Below, piece after piece: positions 25,061 through 34,725 of a stretch of DNA of 64,000 nt. Source of the DNA: Streptomyces sp. FIT100 (GTDB taxonomy: Bacteria > Actinomycetota > Actinomycetes > Streptomycetales > Streptomycetaceae); NCBI RefSeq assembly GCF_024584805.1, contig NZ_CP075715.1, positions 2,530,001 through 2,594,000 of the forward strand, written 5' to 3'. The notes below the pieces were generated by a model. The model was given only the letters and a program-made list of their open reading frames with translations, searched no databases and was not told the origin of the DNA. Numbering within the stretch: position 1 is the first letter of the stretch; every line of letters starts with the position of its first letter. Made by a program: the position numbers and the translations under genes.

Positions 25061-26175
25061 AGGTTCTCTCCCAGCGCGTTCACGGCGGTGACGATGCGCT
25101 CAAGATCGCCCTCGGTGAGGGAGGGATGGACGGGCAGCGAGACGACCTCGGCGGCGGCCCGCTCGGTCTCGGGCAGGTCCCAGTCGCGGCCGGCCTTCTG
25201 GTCCGGCTCCCAGTACGGCTTCAGCCGGTGGATGGGGGTCGGGTAGTAGACGGCGTTGCCGACGCCCGCCTCGGTGAGCTTCGCCATGGCGGCGTCGCGG
25301 TCACCGCGGATACGGACCGTGTACTGGTGGTAGATGTGGCGCGCACCCTCGGCGACGACCGGCGTCACGACGTTCGGCGCGGTGATGTTCGCCGACAGGT
25401 AGGCGGCGTTGGCGATGCGCTGCTCGGTCCAGCCGGGGAGCTTGGCGAGCTGGACGCGGCCGACGGCGGCGGCGACGTCTGTCATGCGCATGTTGGCGCC
25501 GACGATCTCGTTGGCGTAGCGCTGCTCCATGCCCTGGTTGCGCAGCAGGCGCAGGGTGCGGGCGATCTCGGCGTCGGCCGTGGAGATCATGCCGCCCTCG
25601 AGGCTGTGCATGTTCTTGGTCGGGTAGAAGCTGAACGTGCCGCCGGAGCCGAACGCGCCGACGGGCGTGCCGTTCAGCGCGGCCGCGTGCGCCTGGCAGG
25701 CGTCCTCGACGACGGCGAGCTTGTGCTTCTCGGCGATGGCCATGATCTTGTCCATCGCGGCGGGGTGGCCGTACAGGTGCACCGGCATGATCGCGGCGGT
25801 GCGGGGGGTGATCGCGGCCTCGACGGCGGCCGGCGACAGGCAGTACGTGTCGGCCTCGATGTCGGCGAAGACGACGTCGGCGCCGACGAGGCGGACCGCG
25901 TTCGCCGAGGCGGCGAAGGAGAACGAAGGAACGATCACCTCGTCACCCGGGCCGACACCAAGCGCCATCAGAAGGAGGTGCAGCGCGGAGGTACCGGAGT
26001 TGACGGCCACGCAGTGGCGGCCCTCCACGAGCTCCGAGAAGCCCTCCTCGAACGCGGCCACCTCGGGGCCCTGTACGACCCGGCCGCTGCGCAGTACGCG
26101 TACGGCGGCCTCGATCTCTTCTTCACCGATGACCGGGCGGGCAGCAGGGATGGGCTGCGCGTTGCTGCTCGGCAT
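25057..26175 (-). CDS. DegT/DnrJ/EryC1-family aminotransferase, WbpE-like
   Basis: A 372-residue PLP-dependent sugar aminotransferase. It starts MPSSNAQPIPAARPVIGEEE with GGAGGA 5 nt upstream. Landmarks are AVNSGTSALHLLLMALGVGP, EVIVPSFSFAASANAV, VVEDACQAHAA and SFYPTKNMHSLEGG, where the lysine of PTKN forms the internal aldimine. WbpE/WlbC use glutamate to aminate the 3-keto group of UDP-3-keto-GlcNAcA. It is the first gene of the minus-strand island operon and overlaps the wbpB-like gene by 4 bp (ATGA). Other VioA/QdtB-like reactions cannot be excluded by sequence alone. Confidence 0.88.
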   Translation of the reverse strand: MPSSNAQPIPAARPVIGEEEIEAAVRVLRSGRVVQGPEVAAFEEGFSELVEGRHCVAVNSGTSALHLLLMALGVGPGDEVIVPSFSFAASANAVRLVGADVVFADIEADTYCLSPAAVEAAITPRTAAIMPVHLYGHPAAMDKIMAIAEKHKLAVVEDACQAHAAALNGTPVGAFGSGGTFSFYPTKNMHSLEGGMISTADAEIARTLRLLRNQGMEQRYANEIVGANMRMTDVAAAVGRVQLAKLPGWTEQRIANAAYLSANITAPNVVTPVVAEGARHIYHQYTVRIRGDRDAAMAKLTEAGVGNAVYYPTPIHRLKPYWEPDQKAGRDWDLPETERAAAEVVSLPVHPSLTEGDLERIVTAVNALGENL

Positions 26176-26449
26176 GGACGTCCTCCTTGAACACCGCAAG
26201 AGCTCTATATGGCAGAGGTCCGGGGCTGCGGGGCGTTTTCAGGGCCGCGCGTACCCCTCCGGCGTGATTGCCGACGCCCTACCGAGGAATTGCTTCCGGG
26301 ACCGGCCTGTCCCTGAGAACCGGGCCCGTCACCGACCGTAGTCTCTGGGCGGGGGCCCGCACACGGCAGCGACCGCCGTCACATTATCAGGGATTTCCCT
26401 GTCAATTTCTGGGCTGTTAACGCGCCCATGCATCAATTACGAAACAAAG
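26176..26449 (-). promoter_or_regulatory. Upstream region of the minus-strand glycan operon
   Basis: This 274-bp intergenic stretch must hold the promoter of the wbpE-to-wbpA operon. It contains a locally AT-richer part at 26380-26450, unlike the surrounding DNA, which is a reasonable place for the promoter. I could not pick a convincing -35/-10 pair and see no gene or repeat here. The rne terminator follows at 26450. Confidence 0.4.
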
Positions 26450-26486
26450 CAGTGCCCCGCCCCTCGACGCGAGAGGCGGGGCACTG
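26450..26486. terminator. Terminator downstream of rne
   Basis: A 12-bp perfect stem CAGTGCCCCGCC (26450-26461) with GGCGGGGCACTG (26475-26486), plus an inner CTCG/CGAG pairing in the loop. It is 28 bp past the rne stop codon and separates rne from the glycan operon. Confidence 0.85.
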
Positions 26487-26513
26487 ATGCTTCAACCGAT
26501 CGTCACCAGTTGT

Positions 26514-29500
26514 TCAGCTGTCGACGGAAGCGGCCGCGGACGCCGTCACGGAGGGCAGCGCCTGCTGCTCCGCCGCGGCGGTCTTCTTGGTGGCCGCCTT
26601 GGTGGCCTTCTTGGCGGTCGTCTTCTTCGCAACGGTCTTCTTGGCCGCCGTCTTCTTGGTGGCGGCCTTCTTCGCCGTGGCCTTCTTGGCCGTCTTGCGC
26701 GCCGCCTTCTTGGCCGGGGCGGCCTCCTCGGCGTCCACCGCCGTGGCGGCCTCGGCCTCGGGCTCCGTCTGGGGCGCTGCGGCGACCACGACGACCGCGG
26801 CCTCCTCCGCACCGGACGGCGAACCGGCCGGGGCGGTGACCTTGCGGGTCACCCGGCGACGGGCGCGCGGGGCGGCGGCCGTGAGCTCGGCCTCGGCCTC
26901 GGGAGCCGAGGGAGCCTCCACCACCGGGGCCGGGGCCTCGGCAGGAGCCTCGGTCACGATCTCGACGGGGGCCTCGGTCCCCTTCGGCGAACCGGCCGGG
27001 GCCGTCGCCTTACGGGTCGCCCGGCGGCGGGTGCGGCCCGCGGGGGCCGCCTCCTCCGCGACGCCTTCCGCCTCGGACCGGGGCTGCGGCTCGGCTGCGG
27101 CTGCGGCTGCGGCTGCGGCCGGAGCGACTTCCGCGGCTGCGGCGGGGGCCGCCTCGACGACCTCCTCCCGCACCGGCTGGGCCTGCTTCGGCGCACCCGC
27201 CGGGGCGGTCGCCTTGCGGCTCGCCCGACGGCGGCCACGGCCCCGCACGGCCGCCTCGGCCTCGGCGACGCTGCCGTACAGCTCCTCGTCCGGGGCGAAG
27301 GCGGGCTCGGGCAGCGCCACCGGAGCGGCGGCCTCCGCCGCCACCTCGGCCTCGGTCTCCAGCTCCTCGGCGGGCGGGGCCTCGGCACCCGGCGCCTCGA
27401 CGACGACCTCGTGCTCGTGCTCGTGGACGTGCTCGGCACCACCACGGCCGCGCTTCTTGGCGCGCTTGCCGCCACCGCCACCGCCCGTGGTGGCCGGCTG
27501 CTCCATGTGCACGATGACACCGCGGCCGTTGCAGTGGACGCAGGTCTCCGAGAACGACTCCAGCAGACCCTGGCCGACCCGCTTACGGGTCATCTGGACC
27601 AGGCCGAGCGAGGTGACCTCTGCCACCTGGTGCTTCGTACGGTCCCGGCCCAGGCACTCCAGCAGGCGCCGCAGCACCAGGTCCCGGTTGGACTCCAGCA
27701 CCATGTCGATGAAGTCGATGACGACGATGCCGCCCAGGTCGCGCAGGCGCAGCTGGCGCACGATCTCCTCGGCCGCCTCCAGGTTGTTCCTGGTGACGGT
27801 CTCCTCGAGGTTGCCGCCCTGACCGGTGAACTTGCCGGTGTTGACGTCGACCACGACCATCGCCTCGGTCTTGTCGATCACCAGCGAGCCGCCGGACGGC
27901 AGCCAGACCTTCCGGTCCAGCGCCTTCATCAGCTGCTCGTCGATCCGGTACGTCGCGAAGACGTCGACCTCGGAGGTCCAGCGGTTCAGCCGGTCCGCCA
28001 GGTCGGGCGCGACGTGCGAGACATAGCCGTGGATGGTGTCCCACGCCTCGTCGCCGCTGACGATGACCTTGGTGAAGTCCTCGTTGAAGATGTCGCGGAC
28101 GACCCGGACGGTCATGTCCGGCTCGCCGTAGAGCAGGGTCGGGGCGTTGCCGTTCTTCGCCTTCTTCTGGATCTCCTCCCACTGCGCCTGGAGCCGCTCG
28201 ACGTCACGGCGCAGCTCGTCCTCGCTGGCGCCCTCCGCGGCGGTGCGGACGATGACGCCCGCGTCCTCGGGGACGATCTTCTTGAGGATGGTCTTCAGCC
28301 GGGCGCGCTCCGTGTCGGGCAGCTTGCGGCTGATACCGGTCATCGAGCCCTCGGGCACGTAGACCAGGTAGCGGCCGGGGAGCGAGACCTGGCTGGTGAG
28401 GCGGGCGCCCTTGTGGCCGATCGGGTCCTTCGTCACCTGGACGAGGACGGACTGGCCGGACTTGAGCGCGGTCTCGATCCGGCGCGGGCCGTTGGCGAGC
28501 CCGAGCGCCTCGAAGTTGACCTCACCGGCGTACAGGACGGCGTTGCGGCCCTTGCCGATGTCGACGAAGGCGGCCTCCATCGACGGCAGGACGTTCTGCA
28601 CCTTGCCCAGGTAGACGTTGCCGACGTACGAGGTCGACTGCTCCTTGTTGACGTAGTGCTCGACGAGCACGTTGTCCTCGAGGACGCCGATCTGGGTGCG
28701 CTCGCCGTTCTGCCGGACGACCATGACGCGCTCGACGGCCTCGCGGCGCGCCAGGAACTCCGCCTCGGTGATGATCGGCACCCGGCGGCGGCCCTGCTCG
28801 CGGCCCTCGCGGCGGCGCTGCTTCTTCGCCTCCAGACGGGTCGAGCCCTTGATGGACTGCACCTCGTCCGACGGCTCCGCCTTGGCACGGGGCTCACGGA
28901 TCTTGACGACCGTACGCTCCGGCTCGTCGGTGCCGGGCTCGGTGTCGGCGGCCTCACCGCTGCGACGGCGACGACGACGGCGACGACGGCTGCTGCTGGT
29001 GCCGGGCGCGGACGGCGTGCCCGTCTCGTCCTCCTCGCCTTCCTCGTCTTCCTCCTCGCCCTCGGCCTCGGCCTCCTCGCCCTCTTCCGCCTCCAGGCCC
29101 CCGGCGGTCTCGGCCTCCTCCGCCTCGGCGGGCTCGCCACGACGGCGGCGACGGCCACCACGGCGGCGACGGCGCGAGGGGCGGTCCTCGTACTCGTCGG
29201 TCTCCTCGGCCTCCGGCTCCTCCGCCTCGACCTCGGCCTCGTCCGCGGGCTCGGTCTCGGCGGCCTCCACGGCCGCGGCGGGCTCGCCCCGGCGGCGACG
29301 GCGACGGCGCGAGGGGGTCTCGGCGACCGGCGCGGGCTGCTCGGCCTCTTCCTCCTCGACCTCCTCGGCGGCCTCGGCGGCGGCCGCGGCAGCGGCGGTC
29401 TCCGGCGTCTGGAACATCGGCTCGGTGAAGACCGGCGCCTGGAAGACGGGGACGGCGGGCCTGGTGGCACGACGCCCGCGGGCGGGCTGCTCGGGCTCCT

Positions 29501-30743
29501 CGGCCTGCTCGGTCCTGTCCGCCTTCGCGGCCCGGGCGGGCTCGGCGGCGAACTGCGGCGCGGAGGCACGGCGCGTACGGCCGCGGGAAGCGGCCCGCTC
29601 GGCCGCCTCGACCTCGGCCTCGTCGGCGGCGATCTGGGCGAGGGAGTCCGCGGGCAGCGACTCGCCGCCCGTCAGGGCCTCGTCCTCCTGCACGGGCGTG
29701 CCGACCCGGCGGGCGGCGCGGCGGCGGGTACGCCCGCGGGGAGCCTCCTCCGCCTGCTCGGCCGCGCTCTCCTCGGCAGCGGGCTCTTCGACTGCGGGCT
29801 CTTCGACAGCGGCCGTCTCCCCGGCCTCGGCGGCCTCGGGCGCCCCGGCGGGGGCGCTCACCCGGCGGGTGGCGCGGCGGCGGGTACGCCCGCGCGGAGC
29901 CTCCTCCGCCTCCTCGGCGGCGCTCTCCTCGGCGGCGGCCTCTTCGACTGCGGGCTCTTCGGCGGGTACGGCAGCGCGGCGCGTGGCCCGGCGGCGCGTA
30001 CGCCCGCGCGGAGCCTCCTCCGCCTGCTCGGCTGCTTCCTCGGACCCGGCCTCTGCGGTCACGGCCTCCGCGGTCGGGGTGACGGGCTCGGCCTCGGCCG
30101 CCTGCGGCGTACCGGCCGGGGCGGTCGCCCTGCGGCGGGTACGGCGCGCGGGCGCCTCAGCGGCCCCGGTCTCCGCGGCGTTCTCGCTCACGGCACCTTC
30201 CTCAATGTCTTCGTCGGTCGCGACGGCCTCGGCCGCCGCCACCGAAGCGGGCGCCCCTGCGGGGGCGGTCGCCTTGCGCGTCGCACGACGGCGTGCACGC
30301 GGCGCGGGCGCCTCAGCGGTCTCGGCGACAGGCGTCACGGCGGCCTCCGTGGCCACGGCGGGCTCCATGGGCTCGGCGGCCTCGGCGACGGCCTCGCCGG
30401 CAGCGGGCGCCCCTGCGGGGGCAGTCGCCTTGCGCGTCGCACGACGGCGCGCACGCGGCGCGGGCGCCTCAGCGGTCTCGGCGACAGGCGTCACGGCGGG
30501 CTCGGCAATGGGCTCAGGGGCGGAAACAGGCGCGGCGGCCTCGGCCTCCGCATCCGATATGGCCGCGGTGACGGATGCGGTCACATCGGTGACCGTCTCC
30601 ACCGGCACGGCGGCCGTCGGCGGCCCCGCCGGGCGGGACGCCGCGCGGCGCCTGCGGCGCGGGGGCAGCGTGTCGCTGGGGGTGGAATTCTCGTTGTGTT
30701 CGGTGTTGTCCCCGGACGTACCGGGGTCGTTCTGCTCGAGCAT
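26514..30743 (-). CDS. rne: Ribonuclease E/G with repeat-rich flanks
   Basis: A 1409-residue RNase E/G. The catalytic part lies in the middle (about 640-1085). It has an S1 domain (NVYLGKVQNVLPSMEAAFVD), the DNase I-like metal ligands in MVVVDVNTGKFTG and IVVIDFIDM, and the Zn-link-like CVHCNGRG. RNase E cuts single-stranded RNA in mRNA decay and rRNA/tRNA maturation. The N-terminal 640 residues hold at least eight basic repeats of the form RxRRRATRKATAPAGAP with acidic spacers. Three more follow the catalytic core. The last 65 residues are a Lys/Ala tail (KKATAKKAATKKTAAKKT) like histone H1 or HupS. The start at MLEQNDPGTSGDN is preferred over an upstream GTG. The family in Streptomyces is about 1300-1400 residues, so this one is long. 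The gene follows the radical-SAM/DUF2344 genes. Confidence 0.95.
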   Translation of the reverse strand: MLEQNDPGTSGDNTEHNENSTPSDTLPPRRRRRAASRPAGPPTAAVPVETVTDVTASVTAAISDAEAEAAAPVSAPEPIAEPAVTPVAETAEAPAPRARRRATRKATAPAGAPAAGEAVAEAAEPMEPAVATEAAVTPVAETAEAPAPRARRRATRKATAPAGAPASVAAAEAVATDEDIEEGAVSENAAETGAAEAPARRTRRRATAPAGTPQAAEAEPVTPTAEAVTAEAGSEEAAEQAEEAPRGRTRRRATRRAAVPAEEPAVEEAAAEESAAEEAEEAPRGRTRRRATRRVSAPAGAPEAAEAGETAAVEEPAVEEPAAEESAAEQAEEAPRGRTRRRAARRVGTPVQEDEALTGGESLPADSLAQIAADEAEVEAAERAASRGRTRRASAPQFAAEPARAAKADRTEQAEEPEQPARGRRATRPAVPVFQAPVFTEPMFQTPETAAAAAAAEAAEEVEEEEAEQPAPVAETPSRRRRRRRGEPAAAVEAAETEPADEAEVEAEEPEAEETDEYEDRPSRRRRRGGRRRRRGEPAEAEEAETAGGLEAEEGEEAEAEGEEEDEEGEEDETGTPSAPGTSSSRRRRRRRRRSGEAADTEPGTDEPERTVVKIREPRAKAEPSDEVQSIKGSTRLEAKKQRRREGREQGRRRVPIITEAEFLARREAVERVMVVRQNGERTQIGVLEDNVLVEHYVNKEQSTSYVGNVYLGKVQNVLPSMEAAFVDIGKGRNAVLYAGEVNFEALGLANGPRRIETALKSGQSVLVQVTKDPIGHKGARLTSQVSLPGRYLVYVPEGSMTGISRKLPDTERARLKTILKKIVPEDAGVIVRTAAEGASEDELRRDVERLQAQWEEIQKKAKNGNAPTLLYGEPDMTVRVVRDIFNEDFTKVIVSGDEAWDTIHGYVSHVAPDLADRLNRWTSEVDVFATYRIDEQLMKALDRKVWLPSGGSLVIDKTEAMVVVDVNTGKFTGQGGNLEETVTRNNLEAAEEIVRQLRLRDLGGIVVIDFIDMVLESNRDLVLRRLLECLGRDRTKHQVAEVTSLGLVQMTRKRVGQGLLESFSETCVHCNGRGVIVHMEQPATTGGGGGGKRAKKRGRGGAEHVHEHEHEVVVEAPGAEAPPAEELETEAEVAAEAAAPVALPEPAFAPDEELYGSVAEAEAAVRGRGRRRASRKATAPAGAPKQAQPVREEVVEAAPAAAAEVAPAAAAAAAAAEPQPRSEAEGVAEEAAPAGRTRRRATRKATAPAGSPKGTEAPVEIVTEAPAEAPAPVVEAPSAPEAEAELTAAAPRARRRVTRKVTAPAGSPSGAEEAAVVVVAAAPQTEPEAEAATAVDAEEAAPAKKAARKTAKKATAKKAATKKTAAKKTVAKKTTAKKATKAATKKTAAAEQQALPSVTASAAASVDS

Positions 30744-30978
30744 GCGGGCGGTTCTCCCGTCACGCTCCCGGGCGCCACGCCTCGATCCGGTCCGGCGGCG
30801 CAGCCCGCGTGATGAACGCGGGGCCCGTCGTCCGGGGCGCGAGCGCCGCACGGGAGCTGTATGTCTGGCTCGCCGGTTCCGTACGCGATGTACGCACGGC
30901 CTGGCGAAAGTCTCCTGTCAGTGCGCTGCCCGACCCAGGTGGCTTCCGAGTACGAGGGCGGCGCTGCGACGACTGCCC

Positions 30979-31764
30979 TTACGCGGAACCTTCCGGCGCC
31001 GTCGCGGCGGCGGGTACGGCGACCCCTGAGCGATCGGCTGGGGCGGCCGTGACTGCCTCGCGGTCGGGCGCGAGCGGGTCGGTCACCGTGCCGGACTCCT
31101 CGTCGAAGAGCCCCTGCGCCAGCCTGGTCACCGCTGCGGGGACCGGCGGCGCCAGGTCGGCCACAGCTCGGAGACCGGACAGGACGTCGTCGGGTCGAAC
31201 GGCGGGTGTCACGTGCCGCACAACCAGCCGCAGTATCGCACAGGGGCCCTGTCCGGGCCTATCAGGCTGTGGAGAGTCCGCCCGGAGCCCGGCCACGGCA
31301 CCCCGTGCGTCGAAGGTGCGCATGCCGTTCTTCGTCCGGCGCTGGACCTCCACCGTCCCGGCCGCGAGAAAGGACTCGACGGCCTTCGCCGCGTCCTCGA
31401 CGGCCACGCCGTCGAGCCGCAGCTCCCAGACCGACGCGGCCAGCCGGTCGGCCAGACCCGACGTACGCGCCTCGACCGCGTCCGTGATGTCCAGCCCGGC
31501 CGGCAGCGACTCGTCGAGCAGGACCCGCAGCTTCTCCGGGTCCCGGTGCTCGGTGAGCGCGATCTCCAGGTACTCGGCCTCCGAGCCCGTTCCGGTGGGC
31601 GCGGCGTTCGCGTACGAGACCTTCGGGTGCGGGGTGAAGCCCGCCGAGTACGCCATCGGCACCTCGGCACGGCGCAGCGCCCGCTCGAAGGCGCGCTGGA
31701 AGTCACGGTGGCTGGTGAACCGGAGGCGGCCGCGCTTGGTGTAGCGCAGTCGGATGCGCTGCAC
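30979..31764 (-). CDS. TIGR03936/DUF2344 radical-SAM-linked protein
   Basis: A 261-residue protein with a GTG start giving MQRIRLRYTKRGRLRFTSHR, followed by FQRAFERALRRAEVPMAYSA and GFTPHPKVSYANAAPTGTGS, all characteristic of DUF2344. This domain is either fused to or encoded next to a B12-binding radical SAM protein (here at 32676-34637). It is often close to rne/rng, as here. Its biochemical role is not established; an RNA- or ribosome-related modification has been suggested by context. The C-terminal 60 residues are variable. No strong Shine-Dalgarno is visible, so the start rests on the conserved N-terminus. Confidence 0.85.
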   Translation of the reverse strand: MQRIRLRYTKRGRLRFTSHRDFQRAFERALRRAEVPMAYSAGFTPHPKVSYANAAPTGTGSEAEYLEIALTEHRDPEKLRVLLDESLPAGLDITDAVEARTSGLADRLAASVWELRLDGVAVEDAAKAVESFLAAGTVEVQRRTKNGMRTFDARGAVAGLRADSPQPDRPGQGPCAILRLVVRHVTPAVRPDDVLSGLRAVADLAPPVPAAVTRLAQGLFDEESGTVTDPLAPDREAVTAAPADRSGVAVPAAATAPEGSA

Positions 31765-32064
31765 CGCAGGTGCGGGCGGCGGGCCTTCGGGCTGTCGCTT
31801 GCCCAGTGGTTCTTCTCCTCGGTGCGGGACGGGCGCGGTGGCGCGCCGCCCTTTCTGGCCTGTGGTGACTCCCCGGGGCCCGTAGGGCCGCTCTCAGCCT
31901 GCTTTCGCAAGGAGATCCCGGCTCCGGGCGCCACGCCGGGGACAGTCGGTGCGTGGTGCGTCCCTCCCAGGTTACGCTCGCGGGCCCGTCCGGGTACCAC
32001 GGCACCGGTCCCGCCGGCGCCGCCGGGCTTCCCTGCGGGCCACACCGGTAACTGCGACCCCGGA
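31765..32064. other. 300-bp intergenic stretch, no feature seen
   Basis: Between the DUF2344 gene and the broken gene upstream I see no credible coding frame, tRNA or strong hairpin. It probably carries a promoter or leader for DUF2344-rne, since the broken gene disrupts operon continuity, but no clear hexamers were found. Confidence 0.4.
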
Positions 32065-32575
32065 TCACGTGAGGGGTGGCTCGTACTCCGCCAGCGCCAC
32101 GACCCGGTCGGCCGCGACGTCGAAGCCGAGCACGGGACGACTGCCGTCGCCGCCCTCGGAATCCATCAGCACCGGCTTGCCCAGGCGCCGTCCGATCGCC
32201 GTCAGGAATCCGCAGAGCACATCGAGTCGCTCCTGTCCTTGGAGCTCCCGGAGGTCGACGTCGAAGTCGATCTTCTCAGCGGCATAGAACCGGAAGATCG
32301 CCAGCACATCGACGGTCGGCCAGACCCGCAGTTCAGGACAGTCCGCGTCAGCGGACCGGGACAGCGGACCGGGACAGCACCGTCTCCGCCCGGGGTAGCG
32401 GCAGCACCATCCCGCCTTCGGAGTACCGGAACGTCCACCCCTGCTCCCTGACGAGATCAAGAACCGCCTGCCAGTTCTCCACCGAGGTGTCAGGGACACA
32501 CACGTCCGGCAGCGACCCCATCTCGACCGGGTCGAAGAACCACTTGACGTCATCCCACCGCAGATCGGCCACCAC
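32065..32575 (-). pseudogene. Small hypothetical gene frameshifted by a 13-bp tandem duplication
   Basis: Two frames read as one protein. The first, from GTG 32575 with GGAGG at good spacing, gives VADLRWDDVKWFFDPVEMGS and goes to PRAETVLSRS near 32363. The second carries ADADCPELRVWPTVDVLAIF to the end at YEPPLT. At the junction the 13-mer AGCGGACCGGGAC occurs twice back to back (32350-32362 and 32363-32375). With one copy removed the frame reads LSRSADADCPEL without a break, giving an intact protein of about 165 residues. It sits between the radical SAM and DUF2344 genes. I do not recognise the family. A sequencing error is possible, but a precise duplication is more easily explained by slippage. 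Confidence 0.75.
32350..32375. repeat. 13-bp perfect tandem duplication
   Basis: AGCGGACCGGGAC is present twice head to tail, 32350-32362 and 32363-32375, followed by AGC, the start of a third copy. The extra 13 bp shifts the reading frame of the small gene by one base. Confidence 0.95.
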
Positions 32576-32675
32576 GCCCTCCTCCTCGCCGTGCCGCCCC
32601 CACGCCGACCGGACACGACCGGACACCAGCGAGCCCTCTCCCTGGACAGGAAGAGGGCTCAGCCGGTCACCCGCT

Positions 32676-34637
<1,962 letters not shown>

Positions 34638-34725
34638 CTCTCAGCGACTTTCGTGGGCTGGCGTGGGGCGACTCTCAAGCGTAACCCGATCGCGGGGTGC
34701 TCCTTCGCCCGTACGGCGGCGGCGG

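Noticed and set aside
26487..30812. A 1441-codon open frame on the plus strand opposite rne, and other long antisense frames throughout
   Set aside because: Arises from high GC at third positions opposite a real gene; the translation is Leu/Gly/Arg-rich low complexity and rne is certain.
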